DNA from: DATDDB01 sp035260545
GTDB taxonomy: Bacteria > Pseudomonadota > Gammaproteobacteria > Burkholderiales > Gallionellaceae
Reading direction: 5' to 3'
Assembly: GCA_035260545.1 (NCBI GenBank)
Contig: DATFUZ010000077.1
Location: 1-38,175, forward strand
DNA: 38,175 nucleotides
Shown: piece by piece, positions 23,687 through 32,077 of the stretch
Numbering within the stretch: the first letter of the stretch is position 1
How the letters are laid out: each line of letters begins with the position of its first letter
The notes under the pieces: model-generated
Database searches by the model: none
Told to the model about the DNA's origin: nothing
Seen by the model: only the letters and a program-made list of their open reading frames with translations
Translations under genes and position numbers: made by a program

Positions 23687-24649
23687 TTATGCCGCGTGTC
23701 CTTCGCGTTTGCCCAGCCGATAGAGCAGGTAACGGGCGACCGCCAGGACAAGGAAAGTGATAAAGAACAGGATCAGGCCGAGTTCGATCAGTGCCGAGGG
23801 ATACAGGTCGCCGGTCGCCTCTGTGAATTCATTGGCCAGGGTCGAGGCGATGCTGTTGCCGGGCATCAGCAGCGACAGGTTCAGGTCATGGGCGTTGCCG
23901 ATGACGAAGGTCACCGCCATGGTCTCGCCCAGTGCGCGGCCCAGGCCGAGCATGATGCCGCCGACCACGCCGATGCGGGTATAGGGCAGCACCACGCGCC
24001 ATACCACCTCCCAGGTGGTGGCGCCGACACCGTAAGCGGATTCCTTGAGCAGGGTGGGCACGACCTCGAAAACGTCACGCATGACGGAGGCGATGAACGG
24101 GATGACCATGATGGCGAGTATGATGCCCGCCGCGAGAACGCCAATCCCCATGGGCGGCCCGGAAAAGAACGGTCCCAGCACCGGCAGCTTGCCGATGTGG
24201 TGGCTGATCCAGGGCTCGATATGATCGGCGAAGAACGGCGCAAATACGAACAGTCCCCACATGCCGTAAATGATGCTGGGGATGCCGGCCAGCAACTCGA
24301 TCGCGATGCCCAGCGGGCGGCGCATCCAGCGCGGGGCCAGTTCGGTCAGGAATAGCGCGATGCCGAAACTCACCGGAATACCGATCAACAGCGCGATGCC
24401 GGCCGTCACCAGGGTGCCGAAAATGGGGATGGCAGCCCCGAACTTGTCGTTGACCGGATCCCAGTCCGTGCTCACCAGGAAATGCCAGCCAAAGGTCTTG
24501 ATCGAGAGTTCGCTGCCGAAGACCAGCGAGAGGATGATGGCGACAAGGATGGACAGCACGCCAAAGGCGGCCAGCCTTGCTATATTCCGGAACAGGACAT
24601 CCAGCCAGTTCTGGATTTGTCGCAGGGCATCGTGTTGTGGCATCTGCAT
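23687..24649 (-). CDS. pstC: Phosphate ABC transporter permease PstC
   Basis: PstC is the partner permease of PstA in phosphate uptake. The 320-residue protein has six hydrophobic segments and characteristic blocks: FGAAIPIFGTLVTAGIALLI, LLAGIPSIIYGMWGLFVFAP, the EAA loop LKESAYGVGATTWEVVWRVVL, and GRALGETMAVTFVIGN. It is preceded on the minus strand by a strong hairpin that separates it from pstS, a common way to make more binding protein than channel. Confidence 0.95.
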   Translation of the reverse strand: MQMPQHDALRQIQNWLDVLFRNIARLAAFGVLSILVAIILSLVFGSELSIKTFGWHFLVSTDWDPVNDKFGAAIPIFGTLVTAGIALLIGIPVSFGIALFLTELAPRWMRRPLGIAIELLAGIPSIIYGMWGLFVFAPFFADHIEPWISHHIGKLPVLGPFFSGPPMGIGVLAAGIILAIMVIPFIASVMRDVFEVVPTLLKESAYGVGATTWEVVWRVVLPYTRIGVVGGIMLGLGRALGETMAVTFVIGNAHDLNLSLLMPGNSIASTLANEFTEATGDLYPSALIELGLILFFITFLVLAVARYLLYRLGKREGHAA

Positions 24650-24675
24650 GAGTTGGTTGGTTTATTTATCAATAT

Positions 24676-24699
24676 AGAAGGGGGCTTGCGCCCCCTTCT
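24676..24699 (-). terminator. pstS-pstC intergenic hairpin (attenuator)
   Basis: A perfect 10-bp stem (AGAAGGGGGC at 24676-24685 with its complement at 24690-24699) has a 4-nt loop. On the minus strand it is followed by an A/T-rich stretch (ATATTGATAAATAAA). It lies 57 bp after the pstS stop and 26 bp before pstC, so partial termination would leave pstS transcripts in excess over pstCAB. Confidence 0.7.
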
Positions 24700-24756
24700 C
24701 ATTATAGCCGAGGAAACCCTGTTGCTGGCTAGCTTCCTGCGGATGCCGCTCCGAAC

Positions 24757-25803
24757 TTACTTCCAGATTGCCTTGCCGTGGGCGGCCTTGATTTCCTTCT
24801 TCCAGGCCTTGTGGATCAGCTTGACCACGGGGTCGGGCATCGGGATGTAGTCCAGCGCTTCGGCCATCTGGTCGCCGTTGGCGTAGGCCCAATCGAAGAA
24901 CTTCAGCACTTCCTTGGCGGTTGCGGCGTTGGCTTGCTCCTTGTGCATCAGAATGAAGGTGGCACCGGCGATGGGCCAGCTGTCCTTGCCTGCTTCATCA
25001 GTCAGGATTTCGTAGAAGCCGGGAGCCTTCGCCCAGCGTGCGCCGGCCGCGGCAGCCATGAAGGTCTTGCTGTTCGGGGACACGAAGTTACCTTCGCGGT
25101 TCTTCATCAGCACGTACGCCATCTTGTTTTGCAGGGCATAGGCATATTCCACGTAGCCGATGGAATTCTTGATGCGCTGAACATAGGATGCCACGCCTTC
25201 GTTGCCCTTGCCGCCGGTGCCGGCCTTCCAGGACACAGCGGTGCCTTCGCCGACAGCAGACTGCCAGTCCGGGCTGACCTTGGACAGGTAGTTGGTGAAG
25301 ATGAAGGTGGTGCCGGAGCCGTCGGAACGGTGCACAACAGTGATGTCTTCAGCGGGCAGGTTCACGCCGCTGTTGAGGGCCGTGATTTCCGGGTCGTTCC
25401 ACTTGGTGACCTTGCCCAGATAGATGTCGGCCAGGGTCTTGCCGTCCAGCTTCAGTTGGCCGGCCGCAACGCCGTCAACGTTGACCACGGGCACCACGCC
25501 GCCCATCACGGTCGGGAACTGCATCAGGCCGTTCTTCTGCAGGACGTCGGGCTTCAGCGGCATGTCGGACGCGCCGAAGTCTACGGTCTTGGCTTCGATT
25601 TGCTTGATGCCGCCGCCGGAGCCGATGGATTGATAGTTCAGGCCGATGCCCTTCTCTTTCTGGTAGGCATCAGCCCATTTGGCATAGATCGGGTAGGGGA
25701 AGGTTGCGCCCGCGCCAGTGATATTGGTCGCCAAGGCGGAGTTTGCGGCCAGCAAACCGGCTGCGAGGCCGATGCTGCCGAGGAGCGTGCGTACTTTGGT
25801 CAT
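24757..25803 (-). CDS. pstS: Periplasmic phosphate-binding protein PstS
   Basis: PstS binds inorganic phosphate in the periplasm and delivers it to PstCA. ATG 25803 has AAAGGA 8 nt upstream and yields 348 residues. The frame is open 26 codons further upstream, but that part is not signal-like. Residues 1-25 are a classic Sec signal peptide ending in NSALA before TN. Motifs of the family include ITGAGATFPYPIYAKWADAY, SIGSGGGIKQIEA, HRSDGSGTTFIFTNYLS and SIGYVEYAYAL. A candidate Pho box promoter lies upstream, consistent with induction by phosphate limitation. Confidence 0.97.
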   Translation of the reverse strand: MTKVRTLLGSIGLAAGLLAANSALATNITGAGATFPYPIYAKWADAYQKEKGIGLNYQSIGSGGGIKQIEAKTVDFGASDMPLKPDVLQKNGLMQFPTVMGGVVPVVNVDGVAAGQLKLDGKTLADIYLGKVTKWNDPEITALNSGVNLPAEDITVVHRSDGSGTTFIFTNYLSKVSPDWQSAVGEGTAVSWKAGTGGKGNEGVASYVQRIKNSIGYVEYAYALQNKMAYVLMKNREGNFVSPNSKTFMAAAAGARWAKAPGFYEILTDEAGKDSWPIAGATFILMHKEQANAATAKEVLKFFDWAYANGDQMAEALDYIPMPDPVVKLIHKAWKKEIKAAHGKAIWK

Positions 25804-25870
25804 GGAGCTATCCTTTCCTGTGGTGTAGGTTGTACTTCCTGAGATGCTTGCCGTTTTTGCCGACAAACGC

Positions 25871-25904
25871 ATCTTAGCCACAGCGTGTTACAGATTTATT
25901 ACGC
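25871..25904 (-). promoter_or_regulatory. Pho box and -10 element upstream of pstS
   Basis: On the minus strand GCGTAATAAATCTGTAAC (25904-25887) matches the E. coli PhoB box CTGTCATAWAWCTGTCAY at 14 of 18 positions. A 10-bp spacer leads to TAAGAT (25876-25871). This box-to-(-10) spacing equals that of the E. coli phoA promoter as I recall it. A perfect TATAAT at 25910-25905 lies upstream of the box without a good -35. Regulation by PhoB is inferred; phoBR are not in the window. Confidence 0.6.
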
Positions 25905-25996
25905 ATTATACATGCCGCATAGACATAACATTGGAATGGGTATGACCTGGAAGGTGCACTCCATTTGGGGAATTGACAGGATGGTGCAAGCTGACA

Positions 25997-26025
25997 TTGA
26001 CCATTTTCCGATTCGCGGGTAGGAT
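25997..26025 (+). promoter_or_regulatory. Promoter of tpiA
   Basis: TTGACC (25997-26002), a 17-bp spacer and TAGGAT (26020-26025) form a sigma70-like promoter in the pstS-tpiA divergent gap, with transcription start near 26032. Its -10 covers the TTG at 26025, which supports ATG 26058 as the real tpiA start. It probably also drives secG and possibly tRNA-Leu and nuo. Confidence 0.6.
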
Positions 26026-26057
26026 TGGCCTCTTTCGTTGCATTGAGTGCTGTTGGA

Positions 26058-26831
26058 ATGCGTCGCAAGCTTGTTGCTGGAAACTGGAAAATGCATGGGT
26101 CGCTGGCTCAGAACGAGGCGTTGCTGAACGCCTTGGTGGCTGGCGTGGCGGAATTGCCCGGGGTGGACTGCGCGGTGTGCGTGCCATTCCCGTATCTGCA
26201 CCAGGCGCAGCAAAAGCTGGCTGCCACCGCCGTGAAATGGGGCGCGCAGGACGTGCACCAGATGGATAAGGGGGCCTACACCGGCGAGGTGGCGGCCTCC
26301 ATGCTGACCGATTTCGGTTGTGCTTACGTGCTGGTCGGGCATTCCGAGCGGCGCAGCCTGTATGGCGAGGGCAGCGTGCTGGTTGCGGAGAAATTCGTGG
26401 CCGCGCAAAAGGCGGGCCTGACGCCCGTCCTGTGTGTGGGCGAAACGCTGGAGCAGCGTGACGCCGGCGCCACCGAATCGGTGGTGGCCGAACAGCTGGA
26501 CGCTGTGATCACCCTGGCGGGTGTGCAGGCGCTGGGCAGGGCGGTTGTGGCTTATGAGCCCGTCTGGGCTATAGGCACGGGCAAGACCGCCACGCCGGAC
26601 CAGGCGCAGGCGGTGCATGCGTATATCCGGCAGCGGGTTGCGGGTCTCGACCAAGGCGTGGGGCGGGGGCTGCAAATCCTATACGGCGGCAGCGTGAAGG
26701 CGTCGAATGCCGCAGAACTGTTTGCGATGAAGGACATAGATGGCGGGCTGATCGGCGGTGCGTCGCTGATTGCAGAGGACTTTCTGGCGATTTGCGCGGC
26801 GGGCGCCGCGGCGGATGCCGTGCAGATTTAA
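26058..26831 (+). CDS. tpiA: Triosephosphate isomerase
   Basis: TpiA interconverts dihydroxyacetone phosphate and glyceraldehyde-3-phosphate. From ATG 26058 the protein is 257 residues, beginning MRRKLVAGNWKMHG with catalytic Lys11. The catalytic histidine is in VLVGHSERR, the catalytic glutamate in AYEPVWAIGTGKTAT (flexible loop 6), and the phosphate loop is YGGSVKASNA. The ribosome site is poor (only GGA next to the ATG). The order tpiA-secG-tRNA-Leu-nuo is widespread in betaproteobacteria. Confidence 0.97.
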   Translation: MRRKLVAGNWKMHGSLAQNEALLNALVAGVAELPGVDCAVCVPFPYLHQAQQKLAATAVKWGAQDVHQMDKGAYTGEVAASMLTDFGCAYVLVGHSERRSLYGEGSVLVAEKFVAAQKAGLTPVLCVGETLEQRDAGATESVVAEQLDAVITLAGVQALGRAVVAYEPVWAIGTGKTATPDQAQAVHAYIRQRVAGLDQGVGRGLQILYGGSVKASNAAELFAMKDIDGGLIGGASLIAEDFLAICAAGAAADAVQI

Positions 26832-26847
26832 CTGAGTGGGGTAGCAA

Positions 26848-27207
26848 GTGGAGATTTTCGTTTGGGTGGTGCATGTGCTGACAGCGATCGTGCTGATCGG
26901 GCTGGTGCTGATGCAACACGGCAAAGGTGCGGACATGGGCGCCGCCTTCGGCACAGGGTCGGCTGGCAGCCTCTTCGGTTCTGCGGGTTCGGCGAATTTC
27001 CTCAGCCGCAGCACGGCGGTTGCGGCGACGATCTTCTTTCTGACCAGCATGACGCTGACATATATGTATAGCCATCATGTGCAGTCGCTGGGCGTGATGG
27101 ACAAGGCCAGCCTGTCGGCTCCGGCTGTGCCCGCTGGCGCGGCGCAGCAGACGCAGCCTGCGGCGGGCGCCCCGGCTCCTGCGAAGTCGAGCGAAATACC
27201 AAAGTAA
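26848..27207 (+). CDS. secG: Preprotein translocase subunit SecG
   Basis: SecG is the small subunit of the SecYEG channel and aids SecA cycling. The product is 119 residues with two membrane helices (about 2-21 and 53-70). The conserved segment between them reads GKGADMGAAFGTGSAGSLFGSAGSANFLSRST-like; only part is needed for recognition (GADMGAAFG, LFGSAGSANFL). A Pro/Ala/Gln tail follows. The start is GTG 26848 with GTGGGG about 7 nt upstream; no ATG fits. It lies 16 bp after tpiA. Confidence 0.93.
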   Translation: MEIFVWVVHVLTAIVLIGLVLMQHGKGADMGAAFGTGSAGSLFGSAGSANFLSRSTAVAATIFFLTSMTLTYMYSHHVQSLGVMDKASLSAPAVPAGAAQQTQPAAGAPAPAKSSEIPK

Positions 27208-27233
27208 ATACAAGATAACGTAAAGAAATACGT

Positions 27234-27260
27234 GGCGGGCGGCGCTGGTGACCGCCTGCC
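27234..27260 (+). other. GC-rich hairpin between secG and tRNA-Leu
   Basis: GGCGGGCGG (27234-27242) pairs with CCGCCTGCC (27252-27260) with one G-T wobble and a 9-nt loop, ending 9 bp before the tRNA. No T run follows. It could protect the secG 3' end or serve as a processing signal for the tRNA; nothing proves termination. Confidence 0.35.
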
Positions 27261-27269
27261 TGAAGAATT

Positions 27270-27354
27270 GCCGATGTGGTGAAATTGGTAGACACGCTAT
27301 CTTGAGGGGGTAGTGGCGAAAGCCGTAGCAGTTCGAGTCTGCTCATCGGCACCA
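27270..27354 (+). tRNA. tRNA-Leu (anticodon GAG)
   Basis: The 85-nt gene folds as a class II tRNA. The acceptor stem is GCCGATG (27270-27276) with CATCGGC (27344-27350), discriminator A and an encoded CCA (27352-27354). The anticodon stem CTATC/GGTAG encloses the loop TTGAGGG with anticodon GAG at 27304-27306. A long variable arm (TGGCGAAAGCC) and T arm AGCAG-TTCGAGT-CTGCT complete it. It reads CUC/CUU leucine codons. Its place between secG and nuoA is typical of betaproteobacteria. Confidence 0.96.
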
Positions 27355-27443
27355 GATAAAATAAAACCGGGGTGCAACGCAACTCCCGGAATCGACGATT
27401 CGGGTCGGGCACGGGGGGCGTGCCGCGATGGAGGAGAATGATA
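27355..27443 (+). other. tRNA-Leu to nuoA leader with palindromes
   Basis: This 89-bp segment has an inverted repeat GAATCG-A-CGATTC (27389-27401) and a hairpin GGCACG (27408-27413) with CGTGCC (27419-27424) around five G. The nuoA ribosome site GGAGGAG is at 27430-27436. No clear promoter was found, so nuo may be read from upstream or use an atypical promoter. Confidence 0.4.
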
Positions 27444-27800
27444 ATGCTGGAAAATTATTTCCCAGTACTGCTGTTTATTATTGTCGGTTTGGTCATGGGC
27501 GTGGCGCCCCTCGTGCTGGGGCGCCTGCTCGGGCCGCATCGCCCTGATGATGCCAAGCTGTCGCCGTATGAGTGCGGCTTCGAGGCTTTCGAGGACGCGC
27601 GCATGAAATTCGACGTGCGCTACTACCTCGTCGCCATCCTGTTCATCCTGTTTGATCTCGAGATTGCGTTTCTGTTTCCCTGGGCGGTTGTGCTCAAGGA
27701 GATCGGCTTGCCCGGATTCATCGCCATGGTAGTGTTCCTGGGCATTCTGGTCGTTGGCTTTATCTACGAATGGATGAAAGGGGCGCTGGAGTGGGAGTGA
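27444..27800 (+). CDS. nuoA: NADH-quinone oxidoreductase subunit A
   Basis: NuoA is a small membrane subunit of complex I at the interface between the quinone-reducing arm and the proton-pumping arm. The 118-residue protein has three helices and the diagnostic loop SPYECGFEAFEDARMKFDVR, followed by YYLVAILFILFDLEIAFLFPWA. ATG 27444 is chosen because GGAGGAG lies 7 nt upstream; the ATG two codons earlier is too close to that site. Its TGA overlaps the nuoB ATG. Confidence 0.96.
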   Translation: MLENYFPVLLFIIVGLVMGVAPLVLGRLLGPHRPDDAKLSPYECGFEAFEDARMKFDVRYYLVAILFILFDLEIAFLFPWAVVLKEIGLPGFIAMVVFLGILVVGFIYEWMKGALEWE

Positions 27801-28294
27801 TGGAAGGAAACGGCCTGCTGCACGGCAAGCTCGAGAAGGGGTTTGTCGTTACGACGGCAGATACCATCATCAACTACGCGCGCACCGGATCCCTGTGGCC
27901 GATGACTTTCGGCCTCGCCTGCTGCGCAGTCGAAATGATGCACGCAGCGCTGCCGCGATATGACCTGGACCGCTTCGGCGCGGGAGCTTTTCGTCCAAGC
28001 CCGCGGCAGTCGGACGTCATGATCGTCGCCGGCACCCTGTGCAACAAGATGGCGCCGGCGCTGCGCAAGGTCTATGACCAGATGCCCGAGCCGCGCTGGG
28101 TGATCTCCATGGGCTCGTGCGCCAACGGCGGCGGCTACTACCACTATTCCTATTCCGTGGTGCGCGGCTGCGATCGCATCGTACCTGTCGACATCTACGT
28201 TCCGGGCTGCCCGCCGACCGCAGAAGCACTGCTCTATGGCGTGATTCAGTTGCAGAACAAGATCAAGCGTACCAACACCATTGCGCGCGGGTGA
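27800..28294 (+). CDS. nuoB: NADH-quinone oxidoreductase subunit B
   Basis: NuoB holds the terminal [4Fe-4S] cluster N2 that reduces quinone. From ATG 27800 the protein is 164 residues with the four ligand cysteines: Cys41/Cys42 in FGLACCAVEMM, Cys107 in MGSCANGGGYY and Cys137 in VPGCPPTAEAL. The N-terminus (MEGNGLLHGKLEKGFVVTT) is a few residues longer than the common form. It overlaps nuoA by one base and ends 2 bp before nuoC. Confidence 0.97.
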   Translation: MEGNGLLHGKLEKGFVVTTADTIINYARTGSLWPMTFGLACCAVEMMHAALPRYDLDRFGAGAFRPSPRQSDVMIVAGTLCNKMAPALRKVYDQMPEPRWVISMGSCANGGGYYHYSYSVVRGCDRIVPVDIYVPGCPPTAEALLYGVIQLQNKIKRTNTIARG

Positions 28295-28296
28295 CC

Positions 28297-28968
28297 ATGG
28301 CTGCCAATCTGAAAACACTGCAGGAACTGCTGGGGCGGGCGCTGGGCGACAAGGCAGTGAGCCTCGTCGAGCGCCTGTATGAACTGACACTGACCGTCCG
28401 CGCCGCAGATCTGGCAAGCGTGATGGCCCTATTGCGCGACCGGCAGGATCTGCGCTTCGAGCAATTGGTCGACGTGTGCGGCATGGACTACTCCGCCTAT
28501 GGAAGCGACGTCTCGCAGGGCGGCGCATATTTGCCATCGAGCACCGAAGGTGGTGCATACCGCCCGCAGGCCGACACCTCGCGCGAGACGTTCCCGCGCC
28601 GTTTCGCGGCGGTTTATCATCTGCTTTCGTACGCGCACAACGCGCGCCTGCGCGTTCGCGTGTTTGCCGAGGACGACGAATTCCCCACGCTTGATACGGT
28701 CACGGGAATTTGGCCCTCGGCCAACTGGTACGAGCGCGAGGCATTCGACCTGTATGGGATTGTCTTCGTCGGCCACCCCGACCTGCGCCGCATCCTCACC
28801 GACTATGGCTTTTCCGGCAATCCGTTCCGCAAGGACTTCCCGCTCTCCGGCAACGTCGAAATGCGTTACGACCCGGAGCAGAAGCGCGTGATTTATCAGC
28901 CGGTCAGCATCGACCCGCGTGAGGTCACTCCGCGCATCGTCCGCGAAGAACATTACGGCGGTAATTGA
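28297..28968 (+). CDS. nuoC: NADH-quinone oxidoreductase subunit C, with an inserted loop
   Basis: NuoC is a hydrophilic subunit of the connecting arm, next to NuoD. The 223-residue protein has the family blocks LRFEQLVDVCGMDYSAYG, WYEREAFDLYGIVFVGHPDLRR and LTDYGFSGNPFRKDFPLSG. It is about 20 residues longer than betaproteobacterial NuoC proteins I remember. The extra material falls at about residues 70-100 and contains GGAYLP and GGAYRP ten residues apart, which suggests a small internal duplication. It is a separate gene from nuoD, unlike the fused NuoCD of E. coli. Confidence 0.95.
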   Translation: MAANLKTLQELLGRALGDKAVSLVERLYELTLTVRAADLASVMALLRDRQDLRFEQLVDVCGMDYSAYGSDVSQGGAYLPSSTEGGAYRPQADTSRETFPRRFAAVYHLLSYAHNARLRVRVFAEDDEFPTLDTVTGIWPSANWYEREAFDLYGIVFVGHPDLRRILTDYGFSGNPFRKDFPLSGNVEMRYDPEQKRVIYQPVSIDPREVTPRIVREEHYGGN

Positions 28969-28970
28969 CC

Positions 28971-30223
<1,253 letters not shown>

Positions 30224-30224
<1 letters not shown>

Positions 30225-30307
30225 TGGCTGCCTCCCGAAATCCGGATCTAACCCCGGCTGCTGCGCTGCGCAGATTTTTCCGCGCGTTGCATTTGGGCGG
30301 ACTTTGA
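30224..30307 (+). CDS. Possible 27-residue small protein between nuoD and nuoE
   Basis: An ATG overlapping the nuoD stop (TGATG at 30222-30226) opens 27 codons encoding MAASRNPDLTPAAALRRFFR and seven further residues, ending at TGA 30305-30307. The peptide is basic and could form an amphipathic helix. Coupled re-initiation after nuoD is plausible, but the frame may be a chance remnant. nuoD and nuoE are usually closer than the 103 bp seen here. I do not recognise it as a known protein. Confidence 0.25.
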
Positions 30308-30327
30308 ATTTTTAGAGGCATCCGTAC

Positions 30328-30804
30328 ATGCTGTCAGATTCGATACAGGAAAAGATCAACCGCGAGTTGAAGAAATATCCGGCCGATCAGAAGCGGTCTG
30401 CCGTGATGGCTGCGCTGCGCTTCGTGCAGGACGAAAAGGGCTGGATTTCCAACGACGACATGGTGGATGTGGCGGACTTTCTGGAGATGCCGCACGTCGC
30501 GGTGTACGAGGTCGCAACCTTCTATCACATGTTCAACCTCGAGCCTATGGGCAGGTACACGCTGACGGTGTGCACGAATCTGTCGTGTCAGTTGATGGGG
30601 GCGAACGAAACCCTGGATTACCTCAAGCAGAAGCTCGGCATCGGGCTGAACGAAACGACGGCGGACGGCAAGTGGGCCGTGCGCGAGGCGGAATGCATGG
30701 GCGCCTGCGTGGAAGCGCCGCTGCTCACCGTCAACAACAAGCGCATGTGTTCGCGCCTGACCCCTGGCAAGATAGACCAGATACTCGCGGAGTTGGACAA
30801 ATGA
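30328..30804 (+). CDS. nuoE: NADH-quinone oxidoreductase subunit E
   Basis: NuoE is the thioredoxin-fold subunit carrying [2Fe-2S] cluster N1a next to the FMN in NuoF. The 158-residue protein has ligands Cys82 and Cys87 (VCTNLSCQLMG) and Cys123 and Cys127 (AECMGACVEAP). Its N-terminal helical part includes VATFYHMFNLEPMG. The start ATG 30328 has an AGAGG about 9 nt upstream. The TGA overlaps the nuoF ATG (ATGA). Confidence 0.96.
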   Translation: MLSDSIQEKINRELKKYPADQKRSAVMAALRFVQDEKGWISNDDMVDVADFLEMPHVAVYEVATFYHMFNLEPMGRYTLTVCTNLSCQLMGANETLDYLKQKLGIGLNETTADGKWAVREAECMGACVEAPLLTVNNKRMCSRLTPGKIDQILAELDK

Positions 30805-32066
30805 GCGGCCCGGTCATCTACACTACGATGCACTTCGACCAGCCGTGGACGCTGGAAAATTACCTCAAGGTCGGCGGCTACTTGGCCTTGCGCAAGGTGC
30901 TGGAACAGAAAATGACGTCCGAGCAGATCATTGCCGAGGTAAAGACCTCCGCGCTGCGCGGCCGCGGCGGCGCTGGCTTCCCCACCGGGCTCAAGTGGAC
31001 ATTCATGCCCAAGGATTACCAGGGTGAAAAATACATCGTATGCAATTCGGACGAAGGCGAGCCCGGGACGGCCAAGGACTGGTACATCCTGCGCTACAAC
31101 CCGCATGCGCTGATCGAGGGCATGGCCATCGCCGCCTACGCCATGGGCGTAAAGACCGGCTACAACTATGTGCATGGCGAAATCTTCGAGGCCTACGAGC
31201 GCATGGAAGCAGCCTGCGAGGAGGCGCGCGCGGCCGGCTATCTCGGCAAGAACATCCTGGGCGCGGGGTTTGAGTTCGACCTGCACAACCACCTGGGTTA
31301 CGGCGCATACATCTGCGGCGAAGAAACCGCGCTGCTTGAATCGATAGAGGGCAAGAAGGGGCAGCCGCGCTACAAGCCGCCGTTCCCCGCGAGCTATGGC
31401 CTTTACGGCAAACCCACCACCATCAACAACACGGAAACGTTTGCCAGCGTCCCTTACATCATCCGTGAGGGCGGGCAGAAGTTTCTCGAACTCGGCCGGC
31501 CCAACAATGGCGGCACCAAGCTGTTCTCGGTCTCCGGCCACGTCAATAACCCGGGCAATTTCGAAGTGCCGCTGGGGACGCCGTTCCGCAAACTGCTGGA
31601 AATGGCCGGCGGCGTACGCAACGGCCACAAGCTGAAGGCTGTGATTCCCGGCGGCTCTTCCATGCCCGTGCTGCCCGGCGAGATCATGATGGAAACCGAC
31701 ATGGACTACGACTCGCTGCAGAAGGCGGGATCGTACCTCGGCAGCGGCGCGGTGATCGTGATGGACGAAACCACCTGCATGGTGCGCGCCCTGGAGCGCC
31801 TTTCCTATTTTTACTACGAGGAATCCTGCGGCCAGTGCACGCCCTGCCGCGAGGGCACCGGCTGGCTGTACCGCATCGTGCACCGCATCGAGCACGGGGA
31901 GGGCAAGCCCGAAGATCTCGACCTGCTGCTGGATCTCTGCGACAACATCGCCGGGCGCACCATTTGCGCGCTGGGCGATGCCGCAGCATGGCCGGTGCAG
32001 GGCATGCTCAAGCATTATCGCCATGAGTTTGAGCATCACATCGAACACAAACGTTGTCTGGTGTAA
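30801..32066 (+). CDS. nuoF: NADH-quinone oxidoreductase subunit F
   Basis: NuoF binds NADH and FMN and passes electrons to cluster N3. From ATG 30801 it has 421 residues, slightly short but complete. Motifs are the glycine-rich NADH site GRGGAGFPTGLKW (54-66), the FMN region CNSDEGEPGTAKD (81-93), GAYICGEETALLESIEG, and N3 ligands Cys343, Cys346, Cys349 (ESCGQCTPCREG) and Cys389 (TICALGD). It overlaps nuoE by 4 bp and ends 11 bp before nuoG. Confidence 0.97.
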   Translation: MSGPVIYTTMHFDQPWTLENYLKVGGYLALRKVLEQKMTSEQIIAEVKTSALRGRGGAGFPTGLKWTFMPKDYQGEKYIVCNSDEGEPGTAKDWYILRYNPHALIEGMAIAAYAMGVKTGYNYVHGEIFEAYERMEAACEEARAAGYLGKNILGAGFEFDLHNHLGYGAYICGEETALLESIEGKKGQPRYKPPFPASYGLYGKPTTINNTETFASVPYIIREGGQKFLELGRPNNGGTKLFSVSGHVNNPGNFEVPLGTPFRKLLEMAGGVRNGHKLKAVIPGGSSMPVLPGEIMMETDMDYDSLQKAGSYLGSGAVIVMDETTCMVRALERLSYFYYEESCGQCTPCREGTGWLYRIVHRIEHGEGKPEDLDLLLDLCDNIAGRTICALGDAAAWPVQGMLKHYRHEFEHHIEHKRCLV

Positions 32067-32077
32067 GGGTTGGGCAC

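Noticed and set aside
25905..25910. The perfect TATAAT as the main pstS promoter
   Set aside because: No acceptable -35 is found 16-18 bp upstream (CAATGT). The Pho box with TAAGAT has better geometry, so it is kept only as a possible secondary promoter.
26025..26057. TTG 26025 as an upstream start for tpiA
   Set aside because: It lies within the predicted -10 element, and the added 11 residues are not part of the family; ATG 26058 gives the canonical N-terminus.
30618..32048. A 476-codon minus-strand frame opposite nuoE/nuoF
   Set aside because: It covers genes with all cluster ligands intact on the plus strand and has no supporting ribosome site or domain.
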